Shown here: positions 15,638-22,798 of the stretch, piece after piece
How the letters are laid out: each line of letters starts with the position of its first letter
Numbering within the stretch: the stretch's first letter is position 1
Origin: Albidovulum sp.
Lineage (GTDB): Bacteria; Pseudomonadota; Alphaproteobacteria; Rhodobacterales; Rhodobacteraceae
Assembly: GCA_030837825.1 (NCBI GenBank)
Contig: JAUQYB010000100.1
Location: forward strand, 1-23,048
DNA length: 23,048 bases
Direction: 5' to 3'
Position numbers and translations under genes: made by a program
Notes under the pieces: generated by a model
What the model saw: only the letters and a program-made list of their open reading frames with translations
The model's database searches: none
What the model was told of the DNA's origin: nothing

Positions 15638-16561
15638 TCAGCGGTCCTTCGGATCGAGCGCGTCGCGCAGGCCGTCGCCGACGAAGAAGAAGGAAAAGAG
15701 CGTCAGAACGAAGAAGGTGAGCGGCCAGAGAAGCTGCCAGATCGTGCCGTAGTAGATCGTCCTGGCCCCTTCCGAGATCAGCGCGCCGAGCGATGTCAGG
15801 GGCTCCTGCACGCCGAGGCCGAGGAAGGAGATGAAGCTTTCGGTCAGGATCATCTCCGGCACCAGAAGCGTGGCATAGACCGCGACGATGCCGAGGAGGT
15901 TCGGCACGATGTGGCGCAGGATGATGGTGAAGGTGGGAACCCCCGTCGCCTGCGCCGCCTCGACATATTCCTTGTGCTTGAGGCTCAGCGTCTGACCCCG
16001 CACGATCCGCGCCATGTTCAGCCAGGACAGCAGCCCGATGCCGAGGAAAAGCATGAAGATCGAGCGGCCGAACATCACCAGCAGCAGGATGATGACGAAC
16101 ATGAACGGGATCGCCAGAAGGATGTCGACGATCCGCATCATGATCTGGTCGGTCCGTCCGCCGACATAGCCCGAGACCGCGCCGTAGAGCGTGCCGACGA
16201 TCACCGCGATGAACGAGCCCACGATCCCGACCATGAGCGAGATGCGCGTGCCCTGGAGCGTGCGGGAATAGAGATCGCGGCCGAGGTCGTCGGTGCCGAA
16301 GTAATGCCCGTTGGCCAGCGAGGGCTGGCCGACCTGGGCGGCCTGGCCCATGATCGAGAAGTCGATCTCCTCGTTCGACCAGACGGCGAGCGCGTCGCCG
16401 AAAAGCGCCAGAAGCGTGATCAGCGCGAGGATGACGAGCCCGGCGACGGCGGCCTTGTTGCGGAAGAACCGCCGCCGCGCGTCAGCCCAGAGCGAGCGGC
16501 CCCTGACCTCGCCCGCCGGACGGCCGCCGAAATCCTTCATCCGTGTCGCGCCCGTGACCAT
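15638..16561 (-). CDS. Oligopeptide ABC transporter permease (OppC-like)
   Basis: Membrane subunit of the Opp-type importer, 307 residues. It has a long cytoplasmic N-terminus with GRSLWADARRRFFRNKAAV leading into the first helix (about 36-58), as is typical of OppC. These are followed by HYFGTDDLGRDLYSRTLQGT (the GTDDLGRD family signature), the coupling loop EAAQATGVPTFTIILRHIVP, and the ending FVGDGLRDALDPKDR. The start ATG 16561 is one base past the oppB-like stop. It resembles E. coli OppC more than the DppC-like protein at 9034-9948 does, in length and in the N-terminal region, so the two importers are not recent duplicates. Confidence 0.95.
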   Translation of the reverse strand: MVTGATRMKDFGGRPAGEVRGRSLWADARRRFFRNKAAVAGLVILALITLLALFGDALAVWSNEEIDFSIMGQAAQVGQPSLANGHYFGTDDLGRDLYSRTLQGTRISLMVGIVGSFIAVIVGTLYGAVSGYVGGRTDQIMMRIVDILLAIPFMFVIILLLVMFGRSIFMLFLGIGLLSWLNMARIVRGQTLSLKHKEYVEAAQATGVPTFTIILRHIVPNLLGIVAVYATLLVPEMILTESFISFLGLGVQEPLTSLGALISEGARTIYYGTIWQLLWPLTFFVLTLFSFFFVGDGLRDALDPKDR

Positions 16562-16562
16562 G

Positions 16563-17486
16563 TCAGTACCGGATCTTGGGGTCGATCCAGCCGTAGAGGA
16601 TGTCGACCACGAGGTTGAAGACGATGGTGAGCGCGCCGACCAGGATGGTGATGCCCAGCATCACCGCATAGTCGCGGTTGAGCGCGCTGTCGACGAAGCT
16701 GCGGCCGATCCCGCCGGTGGAGAAGAAGAAGTCGACCACGACCGAGCCCGTTATCATCGTCACGAAGGCGGGCCCGAGGTAGGACAGCACCGGCAGAAGC
16801 GCCGGCTTCAGCGCATGGCGCAGGATCACCTGGCGTTCGGGCAGGCCCTTGGCGCGGGCGGTGCGGATGTGGTTCGAGGTCAGCACCTCGAGCATCGAGG
16901 CGCGGGTGATCCGCGCGATCGAGGCCATGAACGAGGTCGAAAGTGCGATCACCGGCATCACCATGTATTGCCACTGCCCGTGCTCCCAGCCGCCGCCGGG
17001 AAGCCAGCCGAGCCACCAGGTGAAGGTGAGAAGCAGCAGGGGCGCCATGACGAAGTTCGGCAGCACCTGCGCGCCGATGGAGACGCCGACGGCGAGGTAG
17101 TCGAGCCAGGTGTTGTGCCGAATCGCCGCGGCGATGCCGAGCGCGACGCCGACCGCGACCGCCACCACGAAGGAGACGCTTCCATAGGCCAGCGTCACCG
17201 GGAAACCCTGGGCGATGATCTCGTTCACCGTGCGGTCCTTGTAGATGAACGAGGGGCCGAAGTCGAAATGCGCGACGATCCCCCAGACGTAGGACAGGAG
17301 CTGGCGCCACAGCGGCTGGTCGAGGCCGTATTTGGCCTCGAGGTTCGCCAGCACCTGCGGCGGCACGGCACGTTCCTGGGTGAACGGGCCGCCCGGGGCC
17401 GCGTGCATCAGCAGAAACGAGATCACGATCAACAGCAGAAGCGTCGGCACGGCGATGGCCAGACGCTTGACGACATAGGAAAACAT
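16563..17486 (-). CDS. Oligopeptide ABC transporter permease (OppB-like)
   Basis: First membrane subunit of the Opp-type importer, 307 residues, the standard OppB length. The N-terminal MFSYVVKRLAIAVPTLLLLI begins the first helix; the periplasmic loop has PGGPFTQERAVPPQVLANLE and KYGLDQPLWRQLLSYV, which are OppB hallmarks. It also has the coupling loop RTARAKGLPERQVILRHALK (about 212-231) and the end NLVVDILYGWIDPKIRY. The gene follows oppA after a 68-base gap holding a strong alternating CG hairpin, which may allow oppA to be made in excess over the membrane subunits. Confidence 0.95.
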   Translation of the reverse strand: MFSYVVKRLAIAVPTLLLLIVISFLLMHAAPGGPFTQERAVPPQVLANLEAKYGLDQPLWRQLLSYVWGIVAHFDFGPSFIYKDRTVNEIIAQGFPVTLAYGSVSFVVAVAVGVALGIAAAIRHNTWLDYLAVGVSIGAQVLPNFVMAPLLLLTFTWWLGWLPGGGWEHGQWQYMVMPVIALSTSFMASIARITRASMLEVLTSNHIRTARAKGLPERQVILRHALKPALLPVLSYLGPAFVTMITGSVVVDFFFSTGGIGRSFVDSALNRDYAVMLGITILVGALTIVFNLVVDILYGWIDPKIRY

Positions 17487-17509
17487 CGGCGGGAACCCCG
17501 ACAGAGGAA

Positions 17510-17545
17510 GGGCGCGCGCGATCGGTGTCCGCGCGCGCGCGCCCC
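17510..17545 (-). terminator. Strong (CG)n hairpin between oppA-like and oppB-like genes
   Basis: GGGCGCGCGCG (17510-17520) pairs perfectly over 11 bp with CGCGCGCGCCC (17534-17544), with a 13-base loop and register freedom because of the CG repeat. There is no T-run after it on the minus strand. It sits in the short gap between the binding-protein and permease genes, where mRNA-stabilising or partly terminating hairpins are known in other binding-protein operons. The stem is seen; the role is inferred. Confidence 0.55.
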
Positions 17546-17554
17546 GAAACGCCG

Positions 17555-19168
17555 TCAGTTGGCGACGCGATACATGTCCTTGATATACCAGTTCTGCATC
17601 AGGTTGTTCAGGCCCATGCCGCGCATGTCGGGCTTGACCATCTCGACGTTGGTATACTGGTAGATCGGCGCCATCGGCATTTCCGCCGCCAGGATCTGCT
17701 CGGCCTCGGTATACATCGGGTTCGGATCCTCGGCGGTCTTCGACTGCTTCATCAGCTCGTCATAGCGTTCCGAGAAGAACTTCCCGTTGTTGTGGCCGGA
17801 ATAGCTGGTGAACAGGTCGAGGTAGGTCGAGGCCTCGTTGTAGTCGCCGCACCAGGCATAGCGGGCCACCTCGAAGTCCTGGTTCTGCATCCGGTCGGTA
17901 TGGACCTTCCACTCCATGTTGTTGAGCGTGAGGTCGACGCCGACGCCCTTCCAGAACTGCTGGACGGCGATGGCGATCTTCTTGTGGTCCTCGGAGGTGT
18001 TGTAGTTGAGCGTCAGCTTCAGCGGGTTGTCGGGCCCGTAGCCGGCCTCGGCCAGAAGCTCCGTCGCCTTGGCGAGGCGTTCCTCCTGGGTCCAGTGCGA
18101 ATAGTCGATGTCGGGCATCTTGAAGCCCTCGGTCGCATGGTGCGTCCAGTTGTAGGAAGGCCACTGGCCGCCCTGGAGGATCTTCTCGACGACGATGTCG
18201 CGGTCGATCGCGTAGGACAGCGCCTTGCGGACGCGGACGTCCTGCAAGGCCGCCGGCCCCTTCTCCTTGTCGAGGTTGAACATGTAGATGTAGGAGCAGG
18301 ACTGCGGGGTGGAGACCGCCTCGTCGGGGTATTTCTCCTTCAGCGCCGGATACTGGCCGGCGGGAATGTCCACCCGGTCGAGCTCGCCCGAGAGATAGCG
18401 GGTCAGGCCGGCGTTGACGTCGTTGATGGTCAGCGCGGTGGCCTTGGTGATGATCGTGTTGGCATCGTCCCAGTAGAGCGGGTTGCGCTCCATCACCACC
18501 TTCTCGCCCAGCATGTGCTCGGTCAGCACATAGGCGCCGTTGCCGACGAGGTTGCCCGCCTCGGTCCACTTGTCGCCGAACTGCTCGAGCGCCTTCTGGT
18601 TGACCGGGAAGGTCGAGGCATGGGTCAGCATCTTCGGGAAATAGGGCAGGGGCGCCTCGATCGTCACCTCGAAGGTGTGGTCGTCGACCGCCTTCACGCC
18701 GAGATCATCGACCGGCATCTCGCCGGCGATGATCTTGGCGGAGTTCTTCACCTGCATCAGCTCCATGTACCAGGCGTATTCGGAGGCCGTCTTCGGGTCC
18801 GCCAGACGCTTCCACGAATAGACGAAGTCGGCCGCCGTCACCGGGTCGCCGTTCGACCACTTGGCGTTGTCGCGCAGGTGGAAGGTGTAGACGGTCTTGT
18901 CGTCGGACAGCTCGTGGCTCGTCGCCACGCCGGGCACGAGGCCGCCGTTCTGGTCCTCGTTGTAGAGTCCCTCGAAGATCGAGCGCAGCACGCCCGAACC
19001 CTCGACGTCGGTGTTGATCTGCGGGTCCATCGACTTGATCGCGTCGAGAAGCCAGTAGGTGTATTCCTGGTTCTCGGCCAGCGTCTCGCCGGGCTGGACC
19101 TGGGCGGCGATGGCCGGCAGGGCAAGGCCGACGCCGAGCACGGTCGTCAGAAGAAGCTTGTTCATCAT
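17555..19168 (-). CDS. Oligopeptide ABC transporter substrate-binding protein (OppA/MppA-like)
   Basis: Periplasmic peptide-binding protein of the second importer, 537 residues, near E. coli OppA length (543). A Sec signal peptide MMNKLLLTTVLGVGLALPAI ends near AIAA (about residues 20-22), with no lipobox. OppA-like features are LDAIKSMDPQINTDVEGSGV, RSIFEGLYNEDQNGGLVPG, YTFHLRDNAKWSNGDPVTAA, FVYSWKRLADPKTASEYAWY, GNGAYVLTEH and the C-terminal PIYQYTNVEMVKPDMRGM. The ATG 19168 follows an excellent AGGAGG; a second ATG directly after it is an equally usable start. It heads the operon oppA-B-C-D-F and would bind peptides of several residues. Its promoter is not obvious: a weak TTGTTT/TAGGCT pair lies on the minus strand near 19215-19255. 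Confidence 0.95.
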   Translation of the reverse strand: MMNKLLLTTVLGVGLALPAIAAQVQPGETLAENQEYTYWLLDAIKSMDPQINTDVEGSGVLRSIFEGLYNEDQNGGLVPGVATSHELSDDKTVYTFHLRDNAKWSNGDPVTAADFVYSWKRLADPKTASEYAWYMELMQVKNSAKIIAGEMPVDDLGVKAVDDHTFEVTIEAPLPYFPKMLTHASTFPVNQKALEQFGDKWTEAGNLVGNGAYVLTEHMLGEKVVMERNPLYWDDANTIITKATALTINDVNAGLTRYLSGELDRVDIPAGQYPALKEKYPDEAVSTPQSCSYIYMFNLDKEKGPAALQDVRVRKALSYAIDRDIVVEKILQGGQWPSYNWTHHATEGFKMPDIDYSHWTQEERLAKATELLAEAGYGPDNPLKLTLNYNTSEDHKKIAIAVQQFWKGVGVDLTLNNMEWKVHTDRMQNQDFEVARYAWCGDYNEASTYLDLFTSYSGHNNGKFFSERYDELMKQSKTAEDPNPMYTEAEQILAAEMPMAPIYQYTNVEMVKPDMRGMGLNNLMQNWYIKDMYRVAN

Positions 19169-19264
19169 GGGAAATCCTCCTGCTGGTTGAGCGGCGTCAT
19201 TGCGGTGCGCCGCGCAAGATGGACCGAGCCTAGCCCCGACGTGTCCGTAAACAAGAGAAATGCG

Positions 19265-19290
19265 ACGGGACGAAACGGGTACGTGACGTA
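19265..19290. promoter_or_regulatory. Short palindrome and 10-base repeat upstream of oppA-like gene
   Basis: In the 280-base divergent gap between the oppA-like gene and the small plus-strand gene, ACGGGA (19265-19270) and ACGGGT (19275-19280) recur one helical turn apart. They are followed by the 11-base palindrome TACGT-G-ACGTA (19280-19290). These may be protein-binding sites. The rest of the gap holds no feature I can support. Confidence 0.25.
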
Positions 19291-19448
19291 AAGCTGCCGC
19301 CCCGATCGCGCAGAACGCCCGCCATACGGTGATATCGCCGGAGAAGGGGCGCCGATCTGCGCGGACCGGGCCCGAAGCGGCGGCGCCGATTCCCGCTCAC
19401 GGGCGGGCCGCCGGTTCCCTCCTGCCGGCCGCCGTGATAACGGGCGGC

Positions 19449-19649
19449 ATGCCGCTTCTGCTTCTCGTCCTCCTCCTCGCCGTCGTGCTTTACCTGTGGC
19501 TCATGCGGCGCGGCACGACGCTGACCCGCGCCTGCCGCTGGCGGCTCGACCGTGCGGGCGGGCCGGACCATTACCGCTGCGCCGCCTGCGGGGCGGAGAC
19601 CGACGACCGCCCGCGCCACTGTCTCCGCCCGCGGCCCGAGGGCGGTTGA
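19449..19649 (+). CDS. Small membrane-anchored protein with CxxC...C motif, function unknown
   Basis: A 66-residue protein starting MPLLLLVLLLAVVLYLWLMR, a single N-terminal membrane helix with positive residues (MRRG) after it, so the rest is probably cytoplasmic. The tail contains YRCAACGAETD and then HCLRP, giving C44-x2-C47 and C58, a partial zinc-ribbon-like arrangement; another Cys lies at 29. I do not recognise a named family, though similar small proteins seem to exist in Rhodobacteraceae. The reading frame is open from 19329, but only this start gives a sensible protein; no good Shine-Dalgarno is seen. It lies 45 bases before the DUF1989 gene on the same strand and may share its transcript. 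Confidence 0.6.
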   Translation: MPLLLLVLLLAVVLYLWLMRRGTTLTRACRWRLDRAGGPDHYRCAACGAETDDRPRHCLRPRPEGG

Positions 19650-19694
19650 CCGCCGCGGCCTGCCCGGCAAGGATGCGCCAGCCGAGGAGAGCCC

Positions 19695-20561
19695 ATGAAA
19701 CCCGACCGCCCCGAAACCCCCGCCCCCGCCGACGCCGAGACCCGCCGCGCCCTGAGGCCGGTCATCTGCTACCCGGTCGAGACGCTGCCAGCGGCGCCGA
19801 TGCAGATATACCGTGCCGCGCGCAGGACGCTGCGCCCGGTGGCCGAGGTCACCGCGCCGCCGCGCGAGGCCGCCTGCTTCCGCGTGCCGGCGGGGCATTT
19901 CTTCCGCATCCGCTCGGTCGGGGGGCCGCAGGTGGGCGACCTCAACCTGTGGAGTGCAAACGATCTTTCGGAACGGTTCTATTCCGGCAAGACCCGCGCG
20001 CTGCACGGCACGCACCTGTCCACCGGCGACCGCCTGTGGTCGTCCTTCCCGCACCTGCGGCCGATGGCGACGATCAGCCACGACACGCTCGACTGGTACG
20101 GGTTCGACGCCTTCGGCGGCGCGGTCCACGACGTGATCGGCACGCGCTGCGACCCCTATACCCACAACCTGCTCAGCCACGGCGGCCAGTATCACCACTG
20201 CTGCCACTCCAACCTCACCCGCGCGCTGGCCGCCGAGACGGGGCTTTCGCCCGCCGAGGCGGAGCGCCATGTGCACGATGTGCTCAATGTCTTCATGTGC
20301 ACCGGCTTCACCCGCGACACCGGCCAGTATTTCATGAAGGCGAGCCCGGTCCGGCCGGGCGACTATCTGGAGTTCTTCGCCGAGATCGACCTCCTGGGCG
20401 CGCTGTCCGCCTGCCCGGGCGGCGATTGTTCGGCGGAGCATTCCTCCGACTCCGCCGCCTGTCACCCCCTCGTCGTGGAAATCCTCGCGCCCGATCCTGC
20501 CGCGCTCGCGGGCTGGCAGGCCCCGCCGCCGAACGGCTACGACCGCAGCCACGGGCTCTGA
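19695..20561 (+). CDS. DUF1989 / urea carboxylase-associated family protein
   Basis: A 288-residue protein of the DUF1989 family (PF09347, urea carboxylase-associated). Some members are the two subunits of carboxyguanidine deiminase (CgdAB) in guanidine breakdown; others have no assigned function. Conserved patterns are QVGDLNLWSANDLSERF (79-95), RCDPYTHNLL (151-160), YHHCCHSNL (166-174), MKASPVRPGDYLEFFAEIDL and the near-C-terminal CPGGDCS (230-236), whose Cys and Asp are likely active or metal-binding. It is longer than the usual 200-240 residues because of an N-terminal tail and the insert around 170-190. GAGGAG stands 5 bases ahead of ATG 19695. No urea carboxylase, allophanate hydrolase or second DUF1989 gene is nearby, so this is an orphan. 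Its stop lies 4 bases from that of deoD, which is convergent. Confidence 0.9.
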   Translation: MKPDRPETPAPADAETRRALRPVICYPVETLPAAPMQIYRAARRTLRPVAEVTAPPREAACFRVPAGHFFRIRSVGGPQVGDLNLWSANDLSERFYSGKTRALHGTHLSTGDRLWSSFPHLRPMATISHDTLDWYGFDAFGGAVHDVIGTRCDPYTHNLLSHGGQYHHCCHSNLTRALAAETGLSPAEAERHVHDVLNVFMCTGFTRDTGQYFMKASPVRPGDYLEFFAEIDLLGALSACPGGDCSAEHSSDSAACHPLVVEILAPDPAALAGWQAPPPNGYDRSHGL

Positions 20562-20565
20562 CCCC

Positions 20566-21282
20566 TCAGGCCGCCGCTCGGCCGAAGGCGGCGTGCAGAG
20601 CGATCTCGACCATCTCGCCGAAGGACCGCTCGCGGTCGATGGCGGGCAGCGCCTCGTGGGTCAGGAGGTGGTCCGAAATCGTCAGGATTGCAAGGGCTTG
20701 CATGCCGTGGCGGGCGGCGACCGTGTAAAGCTCGGCCGCCTCCATCTCCACCGCCAGCACGCCGTGGCGCCTCAGCGCCTCCATCAGGTCGGGCCGCTCG
20801 TCATAGAAGGCGTCGGAGGAATGGATGCCGCCGACATGGAACGGCGTCCCCTTTGCGCGGGCGGCCGCAACCGCGCGTTCCAGCAGCCGGTAGTCGGCGC
20901 AGGGGGCGAAGTTCATCTCGCGGAAGCTGCCCTGCGAGGGCATCGAGAGGGTGGAGGAGGTCATCGCGATCACCAGGTCGCGGATCCGCACCGCCTCCTG
21001 CATCGCGCCGGCGGAACCGATGCGGATCAGGGTGCGCGCGCCATAGTCGCGGATCAGCTCGTGGGCGTAGATCGAGAGCGACGGCATTCCCATGCCGGAG
21101 CCGTGGATCGTCACCCGGTGGCCGTTCCACGTCCCGGTGAAGCCGAGCATGCCGCGCACCTGGTTGATGCAGCGAGCGCCGTCGAGGAAGGTCTCCGCCG
21201 CCCATTTCGCCCGGTAGGGGTCGCCGGGCAGGAGGACGGTTTCGGCGATCTCGCCGGGGGCCGCGCCGATATGGGTGGACAT
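20566..21282 (-). CDS. deoD: Purine-nucleoside phosphorylase, hexameric DeoD type
   Basis: Cytosolic enzyme that splits purine (deoxy)ribonucleosides with phosphate to give the base and (deoxy)ribose 1-phosphate. The 238 residues match the E. coli enzyme (239) nearly residue for residue at the active site: H4, G20, R24, R43, R87 and S90 for phosphate and the neighbouring subunit, E179-M180-E181 for ribose in VEMEAAELY, and D204 in ISDH with R217 for base protonation. All are present at the E. coli numbering, so it should be active and accept 6-amino and 6-oxo purines. CGGAGGGAATCCC precedes ATG 21282, and a plausible promoter lies at 21309-21337. It stands alone, without deoA, deoB or deoC next to it. 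Confidence 0.96.
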   Translation of the reverse strand: MSTHIGAAPGEIAETVLLPGDPYRAKWAAETFLDGARCINQVRGMLGFTGTWNGHRVTIHGSGMGMPSLSIYAHELIRDYGARTLIRIGSAGAMQEAVRIRDLVIAMTSSTLSMPSQGSFREMNFAPCADYRLLERAVAAARAKGTPFHVGGIHSSDAFYDERPDLMEALRRHGVLAVEMEAAELYTVAARHGMQALAILTISDHLLTHEALPAIDRERSFGEMVEIALHAAFGRAAA

Positions 21283-21308
21283 GGGATTCCCTCCGTTCAG
21301 GTCGGGGG

Positions 21309-21337
21309 AGGATAGGGCAGGATTGCGGGAAGGTTAA
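21309..21337 (-). promoter_or_regulatory. Probable deoD promoter
   Basis: On the minus strand TTAACC (21337-21332) and TATCCT (21314-21309), each 4 of 6 to consensus, are 17 bases apart. This would start transcription some 20 bases ahead of the deoD ATG. It is the best match in the divergent gap for this strand; activity is inferred. Confidence 0.4.
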
Positions 21338-21495
21338 CGGGGCGTGTGACGGATCGGGGCGGCCGCGAACAAAAGCCTGGAATCGTTCGGAAATTGCCGT
21401 CTGGCAGGGGTATGGCCCGCGTCGGTTTCGCGTCGGGCATCCGTCCCGACACGCGGCCGCTTTCCGGCGCGCACGGAAATGCGCGGTTCCGTGAT

Positions 21496-21524
21496 TTGAC
21501 AAGATACCGACCGGTTGGTATGTT
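21496..21524 (+). promoter_or_regulatory. tetR promoter with palindromic operator in the spacer
   Basis: A perfect TTGACA (21496-21501) and TATGTT (21519-21524, 4 of 6) are 17 bases apart. Between and overlapping them lies ATACCGACC-GGTTGGTAT (21504-21521), an inverted repeat with 8 of 9 matched positions and no spacer, the size and position expected for a TetR-type operator. A TetR dimer bound there would block RNA polymerase, so the downstream regulator most likely represses itself and the SRPBCC gene. Confidence 0.75.
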
Positions 21525-21546
21525 GTTCGCAACAGGGGAGGCCGAG

Positions 21547-22188
21547 ATGCCCAGCGGGATACCGACCGAGATGCCCGAAGCGCCGGCGAGGAAGGATGCC
21601 CGATCGAGGCTGCTCGACGCGGCGGTGGCGCTGATCCGCGCCCGGGGCTATGCCGCCACCAGCGTCGACATGCTCTGCGCCGCCGCCGGCGTCACCAAGG
21701 GCGCCTTCTTTCATCACTTCGACAGCAAGGACGACCTCGGCGTTGCGGCGGCCGAGCATTGGTCCGCGATGACCGGCGCGCTGTTCGCGCAGGCGCCCTA
21801 TCACGCCGCCGCCGATCCGCTGGACCGCATCCTCGGCTATCTCGAATTCCGCAAGGCGCTGCTGCAAGGCGGGGTCGCCGACTTCACCTGCCTCGCCGGC
21901 ACGCTGGTGCAGGAGACCTACCAGACCAGCCCGGCGATCCGGGCGGCCTGCGACCGCAGCATCGGCGGCCATGCCGCGACACTGGAGGCCGACATCGCCG
22001 CGGCGATGGCCGAGCGGGGCATGAGCCCCGGCTGGACGGCGCGGTCGCTGGCGCTTCATTCCCAGGCCGTGCTCCAGGGCGCCTTCGTCCTTGCCAAGGC
22101 GAAGGGGGGCGCGGAGGTCGCGGCCGAAAGCATCGACCACCTGGCCCGCTATCTGGAACTGCTGTTCACCCAACCGAAAGGAGACTGA
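21547..22188 (+). CDS. TetR/AcrR family transcriptional regulator
   Basis: A 213-residue repressor with an N-terminal TetR helix-turn-helix (about residues 20-65: RLLDAAVALIRARGYAATSV ... AAAGVTKGAFFHHFDSKDDL), followed by a helical ligand-binding domain with CLAGTLVQETY and HSQAVLQGAFVLAKAK. ATG 21547 has GGGGAGG 5 bases ahead; a second ATG at residue 9 is possible, and the frame is open upstream to 21346, but that part lies before the promoter. The inducer is unknown; the C-terminal pattern resembles regulators responding to electrophiles or small organic molecules. The stop is one base before the next ATG, so the SRPBCC gene is co-transcribed and probably its main target. Confidence 0.92.
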   Translation: MPSGIPTEMPEAPARKDARSRLLDAAVALIRARGYAATSVDMLCAAAGVTKGAFFHHFDSKDDLGVAAAEHWSAMTGALFAQAPYHAAADPLDRILGYLEFRKALLQGGVADFTCLAGTLVQETYQTSPAIRAACDRSIGGHAATLEADIAAAMAERGMSPGWTARSLALHSQAVLQGAFVLAKAKGGAEVAAESIDHLARYLELLFTQPKGD

Positions 22189-22189
22189 C

Positions 22190-22633
22190 ATGCCCAGCAC
22201 GATCCGACTTCACCGCGTCCTTGCTGCCAGCCCGCTGAAGGTCTACCGCGCCTTTCTCGAACCCGATGCGGTGGCGAGCTGGCTGCCGCCCTACGGCTTT
22301 CTCTGCACCGTCCACGAACTGGATGCGAGGGCCGGCGGAAAGCACCGGATGTCGTTCCGCAACTTCACCACCGGCAAGGGCCATTCCTTCGGCGGGACCT
22401 ATGTCGAACTCGTTCCGGGGGAGCGGCTCGTCTACACCGACCGGTTCGACGACCCGAACCTGCCGGGAGAGATGCGCGTCACGGTGGCGCTGAAGGCGGT
22501 GTCGGTCGGCACCGAGATCGCCATCACCCAGGAGGGCGTGCCAGCCGTGATCCCGGCCGAGGCCTGCTATCTCGGCTGGCAGGATTCGCTCGACAAGCTG
22601 GCGCGGCTGGTGGTGCCGGAGATCGACCAGTAG
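22190..22633 (+). CDS. SRPBCC family protein (AHSA1/START-like)
   Basis: A 147-residue protein of the SRPBCC fold, the deep hydrophobic-pocket domain of AHSA1-like and polyketide-cyclase proteins. It shows the family pattern RVLAASPLKVYRAFLEPDAV near the N-terminus, WLPPYGFLCTV, GGTYVELVPGERLVYTDRF in the middle strands, and a C-terminal helix GWQDSLDKLARLV. It is normal in length and has no signal peptide. AAAGGAG precedes ATG 22190, just after the tetR stop (TGA-C-ATG). Such proteins bind or modify small hydrophobic molecules; paired with a TetR repressor, a detoxification or binding role is reasonable but unproved. Confidence 0.9.
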   Translation: MPSTIRLHRVLAASPLKVYRAFLEPDAVASWLPPYGFLCTVHELDARAGGKHRMSFRNFTTGKGHSFGGTYVELVPGERLVYTDRFDDPNLPGEMRVTVALKAVSVGTEIAITQEGVPAVIPAEACYLGWQDSLDKLARLVVPEIDQ

Positions 22634-22643
22634 AGGCGATGCC

Positions 22644-22660
22644 GCGGCCAAGCGGGCCGC
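22644..22660 (+). terminator. Hairpin just after the SRPBCC gene
   Basis: GCGGCC-AAGCG-GGCCGC, a perfect 6-bp stem with a 5-base loop, begins 10 bases after the SRPBCC stop. It lacks a run of T afterwards (TGTTGC), so it could be a weak terminator or an RNA 3'-end stabiliser for the tetR-SRPBCC transcript. Confidence 0.4.
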
Positions 22661-22773
22661 TGTTGCAGCGGTCGAACAGGAGATGGCCAGGCCTCCCGCT
22701 GTTTCGCCCGGGCGACCAGCCCCGGGCGGCGCCCGCCTCCCGGCCCGCCGCCGGGCGGCGGGCATTCGGCGCT

Positions 22774-22798
22774 GACGATCTGCCACCGGCAGATCGTC
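22774..22798. repeat. Perfect 11-bp inverted repeat with 3-base loop
   Basis: GACGATCTGCC (22774-22784), loop ACC, GGCAGATCGTC (22788-22798). This is the longest perfect stem in the right-end block. No T-run follows on either strand, so termination is not implied. It is either a repeat-family core or a protein-binding site. Confidence 0.7.

Noticed and set aside
7408..19168. The two peptide importers as a tandem duplication
   Set aside because: They differ in permease lengths, in ATPase C-termini and in binding-protein sequence, and are separated by an FAH gene on the other strand; they look like independent Dpp- and Opp-type systems.
17525..19291. Plus-strand 588-codon open frame opposite the oppA-like gene
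   Set aside because: Shadow of a clear OppA-like gene with good Shine-Dalgarno on the other strand; no domain recognised.
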